A stretch of DNA of 64,000 bases from Rhinolophus ferrumequinum (lineage: Eukaryota; Chordata; Mammalia; Chiroptera; Rhinolophidae), in the NCBI RefSeq assembly GCF_004115265.2, contig NC_046293.1, positions 25,864,173-25,928,172 on the forward strand, written 5' to 3'. Position 1 is the stretch's first letter. Each line of letters opens with the position of its first letter. Shown piece after piece: positions 23,743 to 41,662 of this stretch. The notes below the pieces were generated by a model. The model was not told the DNA's origin and searched no databases. It saw nothing but the letters and a program-made list of their open reading frames with translations. Both the position numbers and the translations under genes were made by a program.

Positions 23743-23933
23743 CAGAGGGTAAGGAGGGAAAGGGGGTGGGAGATGAGGGTAAAGGGGATCAAATGTATGG
23801 TGATGGAAGGAAAACTGACTCTGGGTGGTGAACACACAATGGGATTTATAGATGATGTAATACAGAATTGTACACCTGAAATCTATGTAACTTTACTAAC
23901 AATTGTCACCCCAATAAACTTTAATTAAAAAAA
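23743..23933 (+). mobile_element. Young L1 3' end nested in the older L1
   Basis: Sense 3' UTR ending '...aattgtcaccccaataaact' and an A tail. Near-identical target repeats flank it: 'aaaatttttacc' (23731-23742) and 'aaaaaatttacc' (23931-23942). This 3' end matches the antisense copies at 55618, 59590 and 63148, so it is a lineage-specific subfamily. Confidence 0.85.
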
Positions 23934-24074
23934 AAATTTACCATTTAGCCATTTTTAGGTGTACAGTTCAGTGGTAGTAAGTGCATTCACATTGTTGTGC
24001 AACTATCATCACCATTCATCTCCAGAACTTTTTCATCTTCTCCAAATGAAACTGTACTCATTAAACAATAACTC

Positions 24075-24485
24075 TTATGATAGTTAATTTTATGTATCAA
24101 CGTCTCTGAGTCCCAGAGGAGCCCAAATATTTGGTCAAACATTCTTCTGAGTGTTTCTCTGAAAGTATTTTTTGCTGACATTAACATTTTAATCAGTAGA
24201 ACAGATTTCCCTCCATAATGTGAATGGGTCTCTTCCAATCACTTGAAAGCCTGAATGGAACAATAAAACTGACCTCCCTCCAGATAAGAAAAAAATTCTC
24301 CAGCAGACAGCAATTGGACTGGAACTGCATCACTGGCTTTCCTGGGTCTCCAGCGTGCCGGCCCACACTGCATTTGGAATTTGCCAGCCTCGATAACTGC
24401 ATGAGCCAATTTCTTATAATGAGTCTCTCTCTCCGTGTATATATACATCCTATTGATTCTGTTTCTCTGGAGGACACTGACTAAT
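24075..24485 (+). repeat. Medium-reiterated repeat nested in the older L1
   Basis: Starts 'ttatgatagttaattttatg' and ends 'tttctctggaggacactgac'. This is a common ancient mammalian interspersed repeat whose family name I cannot give with certainty; it may be LTR- or DNA-type. The target DNA 'aataactc / aatactc' is repeated at its two sides. Confidence 0.6.
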
Positions 24486-24781
24486 AATACTCCCCATTCC
24501 TTCGTCTTCTCAGCCCCTGGAAACCACTTTTCTATACTCTGTCTTTATGAATTTGCTACTCTAGGTGGTTCATATAAGTGAAAGCATACAATATTTGTCC
24601 TATTGTATCTGACTTATTTCACTTAGCATAATATCTTCAAGGTTCATCTAACTTGTACCATGTACCAGAATCCCTCTGTTTTGAAGCTAAATAATATTCT
24701 ATTGTATGTATAAACCACATTGGGTTTATCCATTTATCCATTGATAGACATTTGGGTTTCTCTGTATTTAAAGATCCGGGG

Positions 24782-25300
24782 GGGATACTTTCTCTAATCC
24801 TTACATGGCAGATAGCTGGACAGACTTGTCAGACTGTAAGTAGTCCTCATTATCCCTGCTTCCTGGTGTTTATGCCCTTGTGTTACCACCTTCTTTTGCA
24901 TGTGGGTAGGATTTGTGGCTTGGAGTGTGGCAAAGGTGAGGAAATATATGTGATCATGTATACGTGATTACATAAGCTATATTGCCAAACTTGCTAAAAT
25001 TTCTCTCCCTCTTCTTTCTCTCTGGCTGGATTTAAAGGAGAAAGCTTACATGAATCCCACAACCTCATAGAAATGTATGCTGCCTGAGGAAGCTTGGAAC
25101 TGTATTCTTCCCCAGTTGAGCCTTCATATGAGAACACAACTTAGTGGACCCCTTGATAGCAGCCTTGTGATACCCTAAGCAGTGGACACAGCTGCTCTTC
25201 CGACACTTCTGACCCACAGACACTGTGAGGTAATAAATGGCACTTTACATTGCTGCTCATATGATTTGTGGTAATGTGTTACATGGCACATAAAACTAAT
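24782..25300 (+). repeat. Old LTR-type fossil (ERVL/MaLR-like)
   Basis: Resembles an ancient mammalian LTR: 'cttcctggtgtttatgccct' near the left end, 'ctgacccacagacactgtga' plus an AATAAA-like signal and 'ttgtggtaatgtgttacatg' near the right end. Non-coding and highly diverged, so probably older than the split of placental orders. Family name uncertain. Confidence 0.5.
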
Positions 25301-26389
25301 AATCCTGTGATAAACTTCAAACTCCACTTTTGTTAAACTTCCTTAAATCTAATCCTACCGCTGACTTTCAATGTTTCTGAGGTTGCCACTCAAACTCAGG
25401 CTGCAATCTTGCTTCATATAATAGAGACACTTCCTAGTGGAGTAGTTGCAAGATGGAACTGGTTTCTTCTGCCACATTATCTATTTTTGAAGCCATGGCT
25501 ATGGCTCAACTCACTGCTCAGCTCTTTCTAACTCATACTTGATGCCTCAGAGTAATAATAGTCCTGGCCTCTGTTTCACTGAGGCACAGAGAGGAAGGGA
25601 ATCTATGGTGGGTCACACGATTTAGGCAAGGTTAAAAGGAGAATAATCAAAGAAACCATAAATAAGTAGTTCTTTAGTCCCACTTGTTGCAACTATTGTA
25701 TAACAATGCCCTGAAGCATAGGTGAAAAGGCCTGTGTACATGTACCCTCTATTGGTTCCGCTCCAAGTCCTTAACAACTTGTGTATAAGCTAATGATTCA
25801 CAAGCTTAATGGAACTACAAGATTGTGTAGGATAGTAATGAGATCATTTCTCTCTACCTCAGCTACCTGCCCTTCTGCGCTGGGCCTTCTCTAGTCTTCC
25901 CACCTGAATCCCTTTTCCTCTTCTATGAGACTGAGCTCAGAGTTAAAATTGCCACAGGGCATGATCACTTTCATTGAGATAAAAAAAAAAAAAAAGTTCT
26001 ATTTCTCCAGGGAATAACCCATTGAGAGAGAAAAAAATGGCGGTGGTAATTCTGAGAAAGAAACCGCAACAAGGAGGTCATTAACAGAATCCTATTTTGT
26101 TCAAACCAATTAGGAAGCTGGAGGGCAAAAAGTTGATGGCAATCACATGGCAGGAAAGGGCACTGAGTGGAATAAACAGTCACGTTAATTGGCAAACCTG
26201 TTCATGCAGGTGAAGTCTAGCACCACTGGGAGAAGAGATGGGGCCACGATAGCAAGGGGAACTATTTAAGATCTGGAATGCCAGGAAAGGTAAATCATGG
26301 TCGTGGTAATAATACATATGAGAAGCATGGAGGACACTAGTTATCCATGAAGGTGAAGGTCATTGGTAAAATTGAGTGGAAATCAAGAT
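25301..26389. other. Intergenic, nothing recognised
   Basis: I see an A-run at 25981-25995 but no gene or named repeat. Confidence 0.45.
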
Positions 26390-26625
26390 CATCTTAGTTA
26401 ACACTTATAAAATGCTTGTTATATCAAGACAATTATATGCATTTCACACACATTAACTTACTTAGTCTCTGTAAGTATATGAAGAAAAATTGTTATATTA
26501 TTACCCATTTTAGATAGAATGAAACCGAACCGAGAGAGATGTAATAACTTGCCCGATATAAAACAGCTAGTAAGTCACATAGCAAGTATTTAATCTCAGA
26601 AAACCTAGCTGGATTCTTAGTCATG
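26390..26625 (-). repeat. MIR SINE
   Basis: Antisense MIR: 'cacattaacttacttagtct', 'attacccattttagatagaa', 'taacttgcccgatataaaac'. Confidence 0.75.
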
Positions 26626-26784
26626 ATCTTCTATCTCTCTGACAAGAGAAAGAGACGTGAAACTTTGATGCTGCTACTCAGATACATGGCACTCTGAACA
26701 GAAATATTCTAATCAAATGCCTTTGTGTCTCTGATTGTATTTTCTCTGTCAAACACCATCTAGGGCAGGTCAAATGGACATTGC

Positions 26785-26880
26785 ACTCCTATTTCATGAA
26801 TGGGAAAATTAAGGACTGAAGAGACTACATAACAACTCAATGGAGGGCCCGGATTAGAGTTCTGCTCTCCTTGTCCTATA
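26785..26880 (-). repeat. MIR fragment
   Basis: Antisense MIR core: 'ttcatgaatgggaaaattaa' and 'agggcccggattagagttct'. Confidence 0.5.
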
Positions 26881-27430
26881 AAATACCTCACTCCTCACCA
26901 AGCTTTCTGCTGAAATTTGGAAAATACTGTTCCTCCTAACTCCATCTTCCTTACATTTAAAAAAATAAAGCAATGCTCATTTAGTTTTGGAACTGACTGG
27001 TTTTAAATCATCTGTGTCATGCTAGGCTTTTCTCTCACTATTTGATTTTTTTAGCTATGGGAAAAAAAATAAGTTTATATTCTCCATTCTCACGTAATAC
27101 TGTCATGCTGTGTGAGCACTCTTAGAATCAATCTCACTCAACAGTTCCCCCTCAATAATCACTCAGTAAAATTAGACTTTTAGAGTTAGAAAGGATTTGA
27201 AAAGTAGTTTTATTAGATTCTTATGAGATAGATATACCTCTATAAACTAATGTCTAATTTTCTTATAAAATATTTAGTAAATTTTTAAATACTTTCTAGT
27301 AAGTAAAAGATTACTAACAAGTATAAATCATTTATAGAGCATTCATTCATTCCTGTGGATATGTTTCTTTATAAATATCCTACATTCTTTCCATTTGTGC
27401 TTATTTTTACTCTTACCTTAGATTTTATTT

Positions 27431-27443
27431 GAGAGAGAGAATG

Positions 27444-27504
<61 letters not shown>

Positions 27505-27523
27505 GACAGACAGAGAGAGAGAG
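27431..27523 (+). repeat. (GA)n / (CAGA)n compound microsatellite
   Basis: A GA run passing into about nine CAGA units and back to GA. Confidence 0.95.
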
Positions 27524-28343
27524 GTGTCTTGGAATCCAGTTTAAAAAACATGTATCTGTCTTACTTATCTGTTTCAATGGGAATTTAAGTCAGGGTGGAG
27601 GAGAATTTCATGGACAGGACCCAGAAATTCTCATTTTCATACCTTCTTTCTCCAAAGATGGGATGGCTTTCCAGTTCATTTGGCAACTTGTCATTCCCAC
27701 TGCAATGGTTAGAAATTAATGACCCAGAACCAGGAGAGTTGATTATCAACATAGTGAAGGGGAGGGTTTCAAAGAGCAAGGAGGGCTAATCACATGGAAG
27801 GGGAGTGAATGGAAATTGACAGGGTGACTTTCAACCTTCAACAGTCACCCTGGAGTGCTGCGGTGAAGGACCAAGAATATTTCTGATGGAATAGAGAACT
27901 TATTTGGTCACCAGCAATCTGCCTTTGATCCTCTTCAAAGTCAAGTTTCTCACCACTGCCTAAAAAAAACCCTAATTCAGAGGACTGATGTGTCCTCCTT
28001 GAATATATTCCTTTTGGGGGCAGTGGGAGAAAATTAAAGGCATATAAAAAGGATTAATAGTAGAAGGGAAGAAAAGAAGACACAGGGAAGCAAATGTGGA
28101 GACCCTAAAACCAGAAATAGGAATAGAGAGAAAGAAGCCAGGATGAAAGGGAAAGGAAAGACCACAGAAAATAAAGCCCAGGGGAATAAGAAGAGAGAAA
28201 GAGAGAAAAGGAAAATGAATTTATTGCTGAGAAAAGTTTCTCTCCTTCAGTCCTCTAGGTCAAGAAATCAGACATGGCACAGAGCATGGAAAGGAGGTAA
28301 CAGACCTCAGTGTGTGGTCCTGGAGAAGCAGGACTTCAGTCTA
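27524..28343. other. Region upstream of TMEM52B
   Basis: Purine-rich from about 28060 to 28215. No CpG island. A TMEM52B 5' UTR exon or promoter must lie here, but I see no TATA box or other decisive site. Confidence 0.45.
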
Positions 28344-34072
<5,729 letters not shown>

Positions 34073-34713
34073 TGGGAACTCTAGTTTTATAAGTGGGGTG
34101 AGGGTGTCCCCAGAATTGGTAAAGATAGACAAATGGAGCAATTTTTTCTAACTTTCAGAAGATTTAGGATGACATCTAAACATCATTTGGTGGAAAAGAT
34201 GGGTTCCAACTCTTTATTTCCAGCCTCATGTATTTTCTGATATGGAATGCTCTAATAGAGAACTCTCATCTTTATCCAATAGCCAAAATTTGCAACTAAC
34301 TTCTAGCAATGCTGATTACTACTGAACCAGGAAAGCATCAAAGGTCTCTTCAAATTCCTTCAGCTCTTGAGTTCCTTTACGCATATGATACTGCAAGTTG
34401 CTCTTCTCTGCCAGCTAATAGATAATAATACACTCAAGGAGGAAGACAGCCATAAATATAATTCACCAAATTCACACTTCCTCTTGAGAGAACACCCACT
34501 TTTATACTGAATGACAATGATAATCTTGGACATCATGTAATACGTAACTGGACATCCAGAATCCAGGGGTGGGATTGCAGGTGTGGGCTAGGAGAGCACA
34601 GTACAGTATTGAAGCGCAAAATATCAACGGCTTTTTTTCACTCCCGTTCTACCCACCAGTGGTGTGAGAAACTGCATAGAGTTTTATTCGTTTTTCAGTT
34701 CCTCTGCCCTATG

Positions 34714-34758
<45 letters not shown>

Positions 34759-35090
34759 TTCTAACTGAAAGAATAGCATTGCTTTGCTTTTTTTCCTCCT
34801 TCCTGCTTTGACCACTTAAAATCAACTGTCTGCAGTGACAAACACTAGTCTCTAGTGGTGGGCTTTACTGCCACCTAGTGGACTCGATGGAAAATGCATT
34901 CTCCTATTTGAGCCTATCCACACACCTCTCCAGTTCCTGCCGCGTTAAGTGAACTAAGCCTGAGTGAAACCCTTTCCTAGGCACCATCCAGCTGTGTGAC
35001 ACTAAGCTGTCCACCTAACACACTACCTCCAAAATGTACTGCTATTGGAAAATTGAGGAAGTAAAGAATATTTGGGGAAAAACTACTCAG
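34073..35090 (+). other. TMEM52B: TMEM52B 3' UTR and spacer
   Basis: Follows the stop codon; contains a (CA)n run at 34715-34757. I see no exact AATAAA before about 35 kb, so the end of the transcript is unresolved. Confidence 0.45.
34715..34757 (+). repeat. (AC)n microsatellite
   Basis: About 21 AC units, uninterrupted. Confidence 0.95.
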
Positions 35091-35094
35091 TAGT

Positions 35095-35250
35095 GTCCTT
35101 AGATAAGTCACTGAAATCTTCAAAGCACAGTTTTCTCATCTGTAAGATAGGCGATAATAACACCTCACAAGATTGTTGTGAAGATAAAATAAGCTAAGTA
35201 TATATGACAAGATTTGTAAAGTATTATGCACATGTATTTGTTATTCTTGG
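35095..35250 (+). repeat. MIR SINE
   Basis: Sense MIR: 'gttttctcatctgtaagata' and 'agattgttgtgaagataaaa'. Confidence 0.75.
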
Positions 35251-38200
35251 TATGGACATTTAATTTTCACCTGCCTGCTATTGTTCTGATTTGTCCTTTT
35301 GCCACATTACTGCTAAGTCACACTTGAAGTAGCTAGCTTTATTTCATCAATCATATTTGTTAATTGATGTAAACAACTAAAGATATGTGATTCCTCCTAA
35401 TATTTTCTGTAGAGGTAAGGAACATTTGAGAAAACTCATTTATTAGGGATTTAGCTCCTGTACTCAGGGAGACATGACAGAGGCCTGGAATAGCTGAGTA
35501 GTGCAGCACCTTGTTAAATCCATTCTTTGAGGCATTCTCACTCAGCCCAGCCACAGGGAAAATGTTCTGAGCATAACCTGCGGGTGATCTGCATCTGTTC
35601 TGAGTCATTTATCAAAGGGCCTCTGGAAATTGTTGAAATGCATGGATTGTTAATAGCACCTGAGGTGGCCTTGTTTTGCCACTGCCAAATGAATCACTTC
35701 ATTATCACACATTCCATAAACTATTCTTGGCTGTTACTCCTTCAAGATACCAGGGTCTTAAGTTAAAATGTCGAAAGGTATAAAAAGATCTTAGAAGAAA
35801 TCCTGTTTTATTCTAAAGAGATCTCTCTGCCCCACCTCTCCCTGTCCCTTTGCCCCTCTCCTCAGCCCCCGGAAGACTTCACTCTTGTCGCCCTCCCATT
35901 TTGTCACAAGCTATTAGCATCCATTTGGCTTCACTTCCTTCTATATGCAATCTGAATTATATATTGTAAACTGGAGAAGGAGTATAGTAAAATGGGAGAG
36001 CTGAAGAAAAAAAAATAACTGTCACATTGTTAAGCCTTGTAGTAATTCAGACACTGAACTTGAAGACAATCCGGAGCTACTTAATGTGTTTTTAGCAGGA
36101 CAGTGCCATAATGTGATCAACATTTTAGAAAGATACTCTGATGAAAGTCAGAGGTCTTAGCTGAAGCGTGAAGAAGGCAGGTCTTTATTCTACCTAGGAG
36201 CACACTGTAAAAATCCTAGTTAAAAATGATGAGAGCCTGAAAATAAACTGGGGGGTAGTGATGAAATGGATGATAATTCCTTACTTTTTTCAGCAGAACT
36301 CTCAGCTGTGCTCAAATTGAAAAATAAACAACAAAATGGTTGGGAAATGGGATGTCTTTACCATTGTTCTCTAGGCCTTTTCTCTTTTTAAGCAGTAGTG
36401 ATTCTCTGCCACCTCTTTCTTAGCCCAAATGACACCTTGTGTATAGACCTGCAACGTGGCCATGAAGCTGCACAACCCATCCTGGACAGCCTTCTTTGGG
36501 TAGCCTGGGGGTGATTACACTGGGCAAAAAGCCACCTTTTACATCACTTTTTACTTGCCAAAACCGAAACTCCTGCAAACAATTTGGGCTGTGTCTAGTC
36601 TGATAACGATATCTGAAAGGAAGTGTCCATATCAACATAGCAGGAAATAACTCTTGACAGCACAAAGCTCCTAATCTCTGAGAGACCTGAAAGACCAGTG
36701 TATATTAGTTTACACAGGACAATACAGGCTTTCCTTCCTGAGGGAAGATGGGTCTGAAAGAAAATTGGGCTGTGATGACTGGTTTTGTCTGCGGTTTGGA
36801 CACTTGCGTTGGCCTTATAGATGTGGCCTAGAAGACCTTTATTAGAGGGTCTGATTAACACATTAAGAGTTTACTTGTACATGGGTGTATGGAAATAAAG
36901 CAAAAATGAGATTTATGTAACCAATTTAAGAGACAAAAGAGAAAAATTGCAAAGTCTGGGAATAGTGAATTGTGTTTTCTTTTCGTTGGGTAAGCAGATT
37001 GGCTGGAAAGCAATAAAGAGGCCATGATGGGAAGTCTGCCCTTGAGCAGACTGACTGAGAAAACAATTTAGTGATTTATGGATCGTCTAAGATACACTGA
37101 GAGTTAAACTGTGGAAAATATTTTACATGGTGTCTCTGAGTGATGTTGGTCAGTGTTCTCCTGCTGGCACCTTCACCTTGGTTAAGCCAGATTTACACTG
37201 TTTCCCACTTCAGAATTCCTTCTAACTTTGAGTTTGGAAAGGGTGTCATGGAAGTTGTAGTGTTTGAATTGAAACCTGATTTATGATAGACTTTTAAACC
37301 TCAAATACACAGTATAAGAGCATTTTCTGTCTATGTGCAAGGATAGAAATAATGAGAATGTGAGTCATGGAGAATGTTAAAAAATTTCAAGAGTGATATA
37401 AAAAGAATGAATCTGGAAAGATAGGTTGGCATCTTTTTATGGAAGGTATTACATGGGAGCTTAAGCAGTTTGATCTTTAATCCTACATTCTATGAAAGCC
37501 ATCATAAGTTTTTGAAGAGGGAAAGAGATCATGTAACTTATATGATGCTTTGGCTATCTCTAGAGGATGAATACGAGAAGTGAAATGTAGAAGAGAGTTG
37601 AGACCATTATGGCTACTGAACTATTCCACAGAGAACACAAGTACTTTTTCAATTTCTTTCATAAATGCTTAGTTATAGGCAAAGCTAGAAATAAGGCAGG
37701 CTCAATTTACACCTCTTTATTTCAGCTTCATGATAGTCATTCTTTAACTGTTTAAATTGCCCTTTGGCTATTACTATCCTTGTTTGACAAATGATATCAA
37801 TGTTCCAAGTCTCTAGATGTTTCTTGAGTACCAGTTTGTATATCAAACTTGCCTACGCCGGCTCTCTCTTATACTCCCCTCTTGCACTACATAGAACCTG
37901 CTCTCCCATATGATGTTAATACTAATTACTATAGGTGGGAAAGTTGAGTACTACTCGCTCCCTTTCTCAAAAAAGTTGTAAATCCACACTCAGTAAATAC
38001 CAAAGTGGATGAATACACAGTCAATTCAAAGGGGACAAAAGTTCATCAAAAGCCAAGTAAATAGTAAGTAAACATAGCCATTTGAATGCCTGCAGAGCAC
38101 CATTTACTTCTCCAAACTGTGTGTTCCCTTTTGTCAGCTTTGGAGGCTGAATTGCAGGAAGTGATGTAACTTGCAGGGATCTGAATGTCTGAGTTGGTTT

Positions 38201-38639
38201 TATACTCAACTTCCTCAGGCTTGAAATACCAAATGGAAAAAACTTTTGCTCTTATTTTTAAATTTAATTTTATTATTTGAATTAAATGTATGCATTTATG
38301 AAGATTAAAAAGTCAAAGAGCTCTATAAGGATTGTGAAGAAAAATAGCACCTTCCCACTACCCCCGTACATGTACGCATACGCCCTACTTTTTCAGCTGA
38401 CTTTGTAAAATCTACATTTCAACAAATACTATGCATATATTGCTATTCTTGATTTTTATGTTCAGTTTGGTGCATCATCTATCAACTTGCCGTTATAGAA
38501 GAAATAAAATTTACCCCTTTTCGTTACCATGATCCCTACCTTTGCTACCATGACACATCTGAACATTTCTTGTGCCTCCTATCTTCTAAGCATAGTTATA
38601 TCGTAATTTTAATTAGATGAGTATAATGGGTCGTGGCAA
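35251..38639. other. TMEM52B-GABARAPL1 spacer, unannotated part
   Basis: No gene seen. Two stretches (about 36080-36250 and 37440-37640) look like diverged copies of one ancient repeat, sharing a 'gggaaagagatcatgtaact'-like and 'taatgtgatcaacattttag'-like core; I cannot name it. Confidence 0.4.
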
Positions 38640-38850
38640 AAAGACTATTATTGAATAAGAGGCTAAAACCAGGCTTTTGGGCTTTTTCCTTACTCCTTGT
38701 CCAATCATGGTGTAGTCACTTAATCATTCTATGCTTCAAATTCTTAAGTTGTAAAATGATAAAATGAGTACATATACATTATATTATTATGTGTGGATTA
38801 CAGGGGTTAATGCATATACACATACTATACATAAAGCATGTATATTAAAT
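38640..38850 (+). repeat. MIR SINE, degenerate
   Basis: Sense MIR: 'tagtcacttaatcattctat' and 'ttcttaagttgtaaaatgat'. Confidence 0.5.
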
Positions 38851-38894
38851 CCTCTTTCCTTTTTGCATGTCTTTCTCTTTGTCGAAATGCTCTC

Positions 38895-39055
38895 CTTTTT
38901 AGAAGGCCACCAATTATACTGGATTAAGGCCTACCCTAATGACCTCATCTTTTGATTATCTGCAAAGACCCTATTTGTAAAGTCACATTTATAGATACTG
39001 GGTGTTGAGACTTCAACATTTCTTCAGGGGACATAATTGAACCTATGACACAGTT
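38895..39055 (-). repeat. Old LTR-type fossil, partial
   Basis: Antisense remnant of an old mammalian LTR: 'taccctaatgacctcatctt', 'caaagaccctatttgtaaag' and 'ggggacataattgaacctat'. Non-coding, highly diverged; MaLR-like by memory. Confidence 0.55.
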
Positions 39056-39154
39056 GATTTAGTGGATTTTCAGGAGACAACAAAGAAAACTATATCTTTT
39101 TCAATCCACCATCTTAAATCAGTAGTCTACCCTTTGCTTTCTTGACTATGACAT

Positions 39155-39650
39155 TGTCATGCACGGTGTCATGCAGGGTCTCAGCTCCCGCTCCCCACAT
39201 AAGAATGCAGGATATGGTGAGGCCAAAAAGGAACACCCACGGAGCCATAGATAGGAGAGTCATACCGCTATAGTCTCACTGGCGCCTGGGTTGGAGACAC
39301 AGGAAGCAGGAGCCACACGATCTGCAACCCGCCGTCCACTTGTTTCTGCCAACCAACCTCACTTGCTAACTGCAATCCGCCTCTCTGCAATCCGCAATCC
39401 ACACTCTGCTGTGCTAACTGCAATCTGCTCTTGCTAGCTTAGCCACCACCTTCTTGCCAGCCCCCATTTTCTGTTAGCGTAGCCACAGCAGTTATATTAG
39501 TGGCCAATGGCTCACTGGTTACAGCTGACGGCCAACTAGCCACAGCTGATGGCCATCCCATCACAGTTGATGGCCATTTACTACCCCAGTGAGCACCTTT
39601 CCACGTGAGGGTGAGAGCCTGGAAACTGCGCTCCTGGCTCTGTCCCCATA
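39155..39650. repeat. Probable solo LTR fossil, about 496 bp
   Basis: A compact GC-richer block starting TGTCATGC and ending CCCCATA, flanked by the 5-bp direct repeat GACAT (39150-39154 and 39651-39655), which is typical of retroviral integration. No internal viral genes adjoin it, so it looks like a solo LTR. It holds internal direct repeats (a 'gcaatccgc' unit near 39370-39425 and a 'cagctgatggccat' unit near 39519-39578). It is moderately diverged and probably lineage-specific. The family is not identified, and orientation is uncertain. Confidence 0.6.
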
Positions 39651-40139
39651 GACATACTATGCACTTTTTGAGTCTTCATTTTGTATCCAAAGCATTGAGG
39701 ATATAAATACAAGTAACATGTTACCAAATAGCACAGAGACTACCTGAAACTAGGGACTTAAATGCCATTAGTTCTCCCTCCAACTCTATCTTTACATTTA
39801 TCTCTATCCCTATCTATACATCATGAGTCTCTGACTGACATCTTCTTTATCTTTCTTATGTTGGACTGGTGCATTTAGACTGCAAATTTAGATTTTATGA
39901 AATGAATACAGTGGCTACTGTAAGCCTCTGATCGTACATCATCAAAACGCCATAATTAAAAAAGGGACTTATTTCTCTAGCCTCATATATAGCCATTTCG
40001 TATTTTGTAGTCTATGTTCCAGGCATACTAAATTATTTAAATTACTTCTTTCCCTATATTGCCCTTATTTATGGTCATTGGATATCGTCAAATGATCTTC
40101 CTGTAAAAACATTTTCTCCTATTTTTTTTTCTTTTTTTT

Positions 40140-40325
40140 GGCCTAATTCCTGTAAATCATTTGGAGCTTAGTTCAGGCATCGCCTTCTTCAGGAAGCCTT
40201 TCTTTTAACCCCCATTTGCCTGGGTCCCTCTGTGTCTTTACAATGTGCTCTGAAAGCATTGTGTGCTTATTTTTGTCACAGGACACATAAATGATGTATT
40301 GTTCATTAGATAATACCATGTCCAT
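40140..40325 (+). repeat. L2 fragment
   Basis: L2 3' region: 'caggcatcgccttcttcagg' and 'aagcctttcttttaaccccc', then 'ctgggtccctctgtgtcttt'. Confidence 0.7.
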
Positions 40326-41640
40326 TCCTTCTCTCTTTTTTTTTTTTTTGGCGGCGGAGGTATACATTGCTTTGTAGGAAGCTACTCCTCCCACACTAAC
40401 CACTGCGTAGTTCTAGTGGGACCCACAAATCATAGATTCTCACTGCCTTGACCATTAAGAAGGCCAGGTGACTTATAAAAGACTAATCAGAATCTTTCCT
40501 TAAAATTTCTCACATATGAACTAAGAGAATATTACATTTTGTGTAATATATTAAATGTTATGCTGAGAATACAGGCAGAGAGCAAACTTTGGAAGTTCAC
40601 AGATTGTGTATTCTACAATAAAGCATTAGCATTTAGAAAAGCCTTGAGGCAGAAAGATTAATCGAAATTCCATCTCCAAATTATTTTTCATATATAAATT
40701 GCCACTGTGCTTAGGTATTTTTAAAAGTTAAAATCAGTATTTTTAACTAGCTACGATTGTTTCCAGTAGATTTGATCATAGAATAATAGTCTTAAAATAT
40801 TAATCTTCATCGTAATTACTTTTCTCAACTGGTTGTAAGGTTCTCCTTTGAGACATTTAGCTCTATTTGAACCGAAGCTAAAATAAGCTGAAAATTTCAA
40901 TTTGAAAATAAGGAATAAAAATTATAAAAATATAATGTGATAAAATAATTCCTGGATTTTCACACATAAAAAGGACTGAAAGATACCATGGAGAAAAAAA
41001 ATTAACATCAAGAAGTAGGGCTATGTAATTCATTCTCGTTTCAATAATGAAACTCAGTTTCTTTTGTGGATTTGTTTTTTAAATCAGAGACACTGAGACC
41101 TTGACAAAAGTAGATAGGGGCTGCCATTTTCTAATATATTAATAGTTAGCAGAGCTCCCTTGTTTTGGGCAGACCAGCCTGTCCTCACCCTTATCTTTCA
41201 CAATTTCCTCTGTCCCCCACCATAGGTTCCTGGAATCACTGCCAGGAACAGTGGTTGGAAAGGCCTTAGTCCTTTTGATTCTTGTTGGAGAAAGGGGAGG
41301 GCCAGAGAGAGGTGATACTGGCACCTGGCCCACCACCCAGAGTCCTCCACTCCCCCTTTTCAGGTGGCACTTTCTATTCACATTAGGGATACTTAACCAG
41401 TACTAACCTTCAGGTGAATTTTTGCATAAGAGAAAAGAATGTTTGAGAACCACTGAGTTAATCACTTAGATCACTTGATATTTTCTTTTCCATCAGATAG
41501 GCCCAACTTCTGCGTTAATAGGAGAAAATGAATCATTTCTATATTTGAAAAGGCGTGAAGCCCTTAGTAGTTAAGACTGACACCACTTCTCTGGACCTTG
41601 ATTACATCTGATGTCCTTTACCTAATGTGTCTTTTCAAAT
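40326..41640. other. Spacer upstream of GABARAPL1
   Basis: Nothing recognised except a hAT-type end 'gtttgagaaccactga' at about 41440-41456. Confidence 0.45.
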
Positions 41641-41654
41641 TCCTGAGTCACGTT

Positions 41655-41662
41655 TTGTTTAC
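41655..41662 (+). promoter_or_regulatory. GABARAPL1: FOXO-type element TTGTTTAC upstream of GABARAPL1
   Basis: Exact FOXO/DAF-16 family binding element, about 790 bp before the GABARAPL1 ATG and 500 bp before the CpG island. GABARAPL1 is a known FOXO3 target in other mammals. An 8-mer can occur by chance, so use is inferred. Confidence 0.4.

Larger units (their letters stand above)
23706..24775 (-). mobile_element. Old L1 (L1M-like) 3' region, split by two later insertions
   Basis: Antisense L1 in three pieces: 23706-23742 ('attgtggtaaacttaatata'), 23934-24074 ('aggtgtacagttcagtggta', 'ttgttgtgcaactatcatca') and 24486-24775 ('cacttagcataatatcttca', 'ttatccatttatccattgat'). The pieces are collinear in L1, so this is one element interrupted twice. 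Confidence 0.8.

Noticed and set aside
24193-24484. Open frames of 69-94 codons on both strands
   Set aside because: Lie wholly inside the repeat nested in the old L1; no known protein.
27369-27719. Open frames made of Arg-Glu or Leu-Ser repeats
   Set aside because: Product of the GA/CAGA microsatellite, not a gene.
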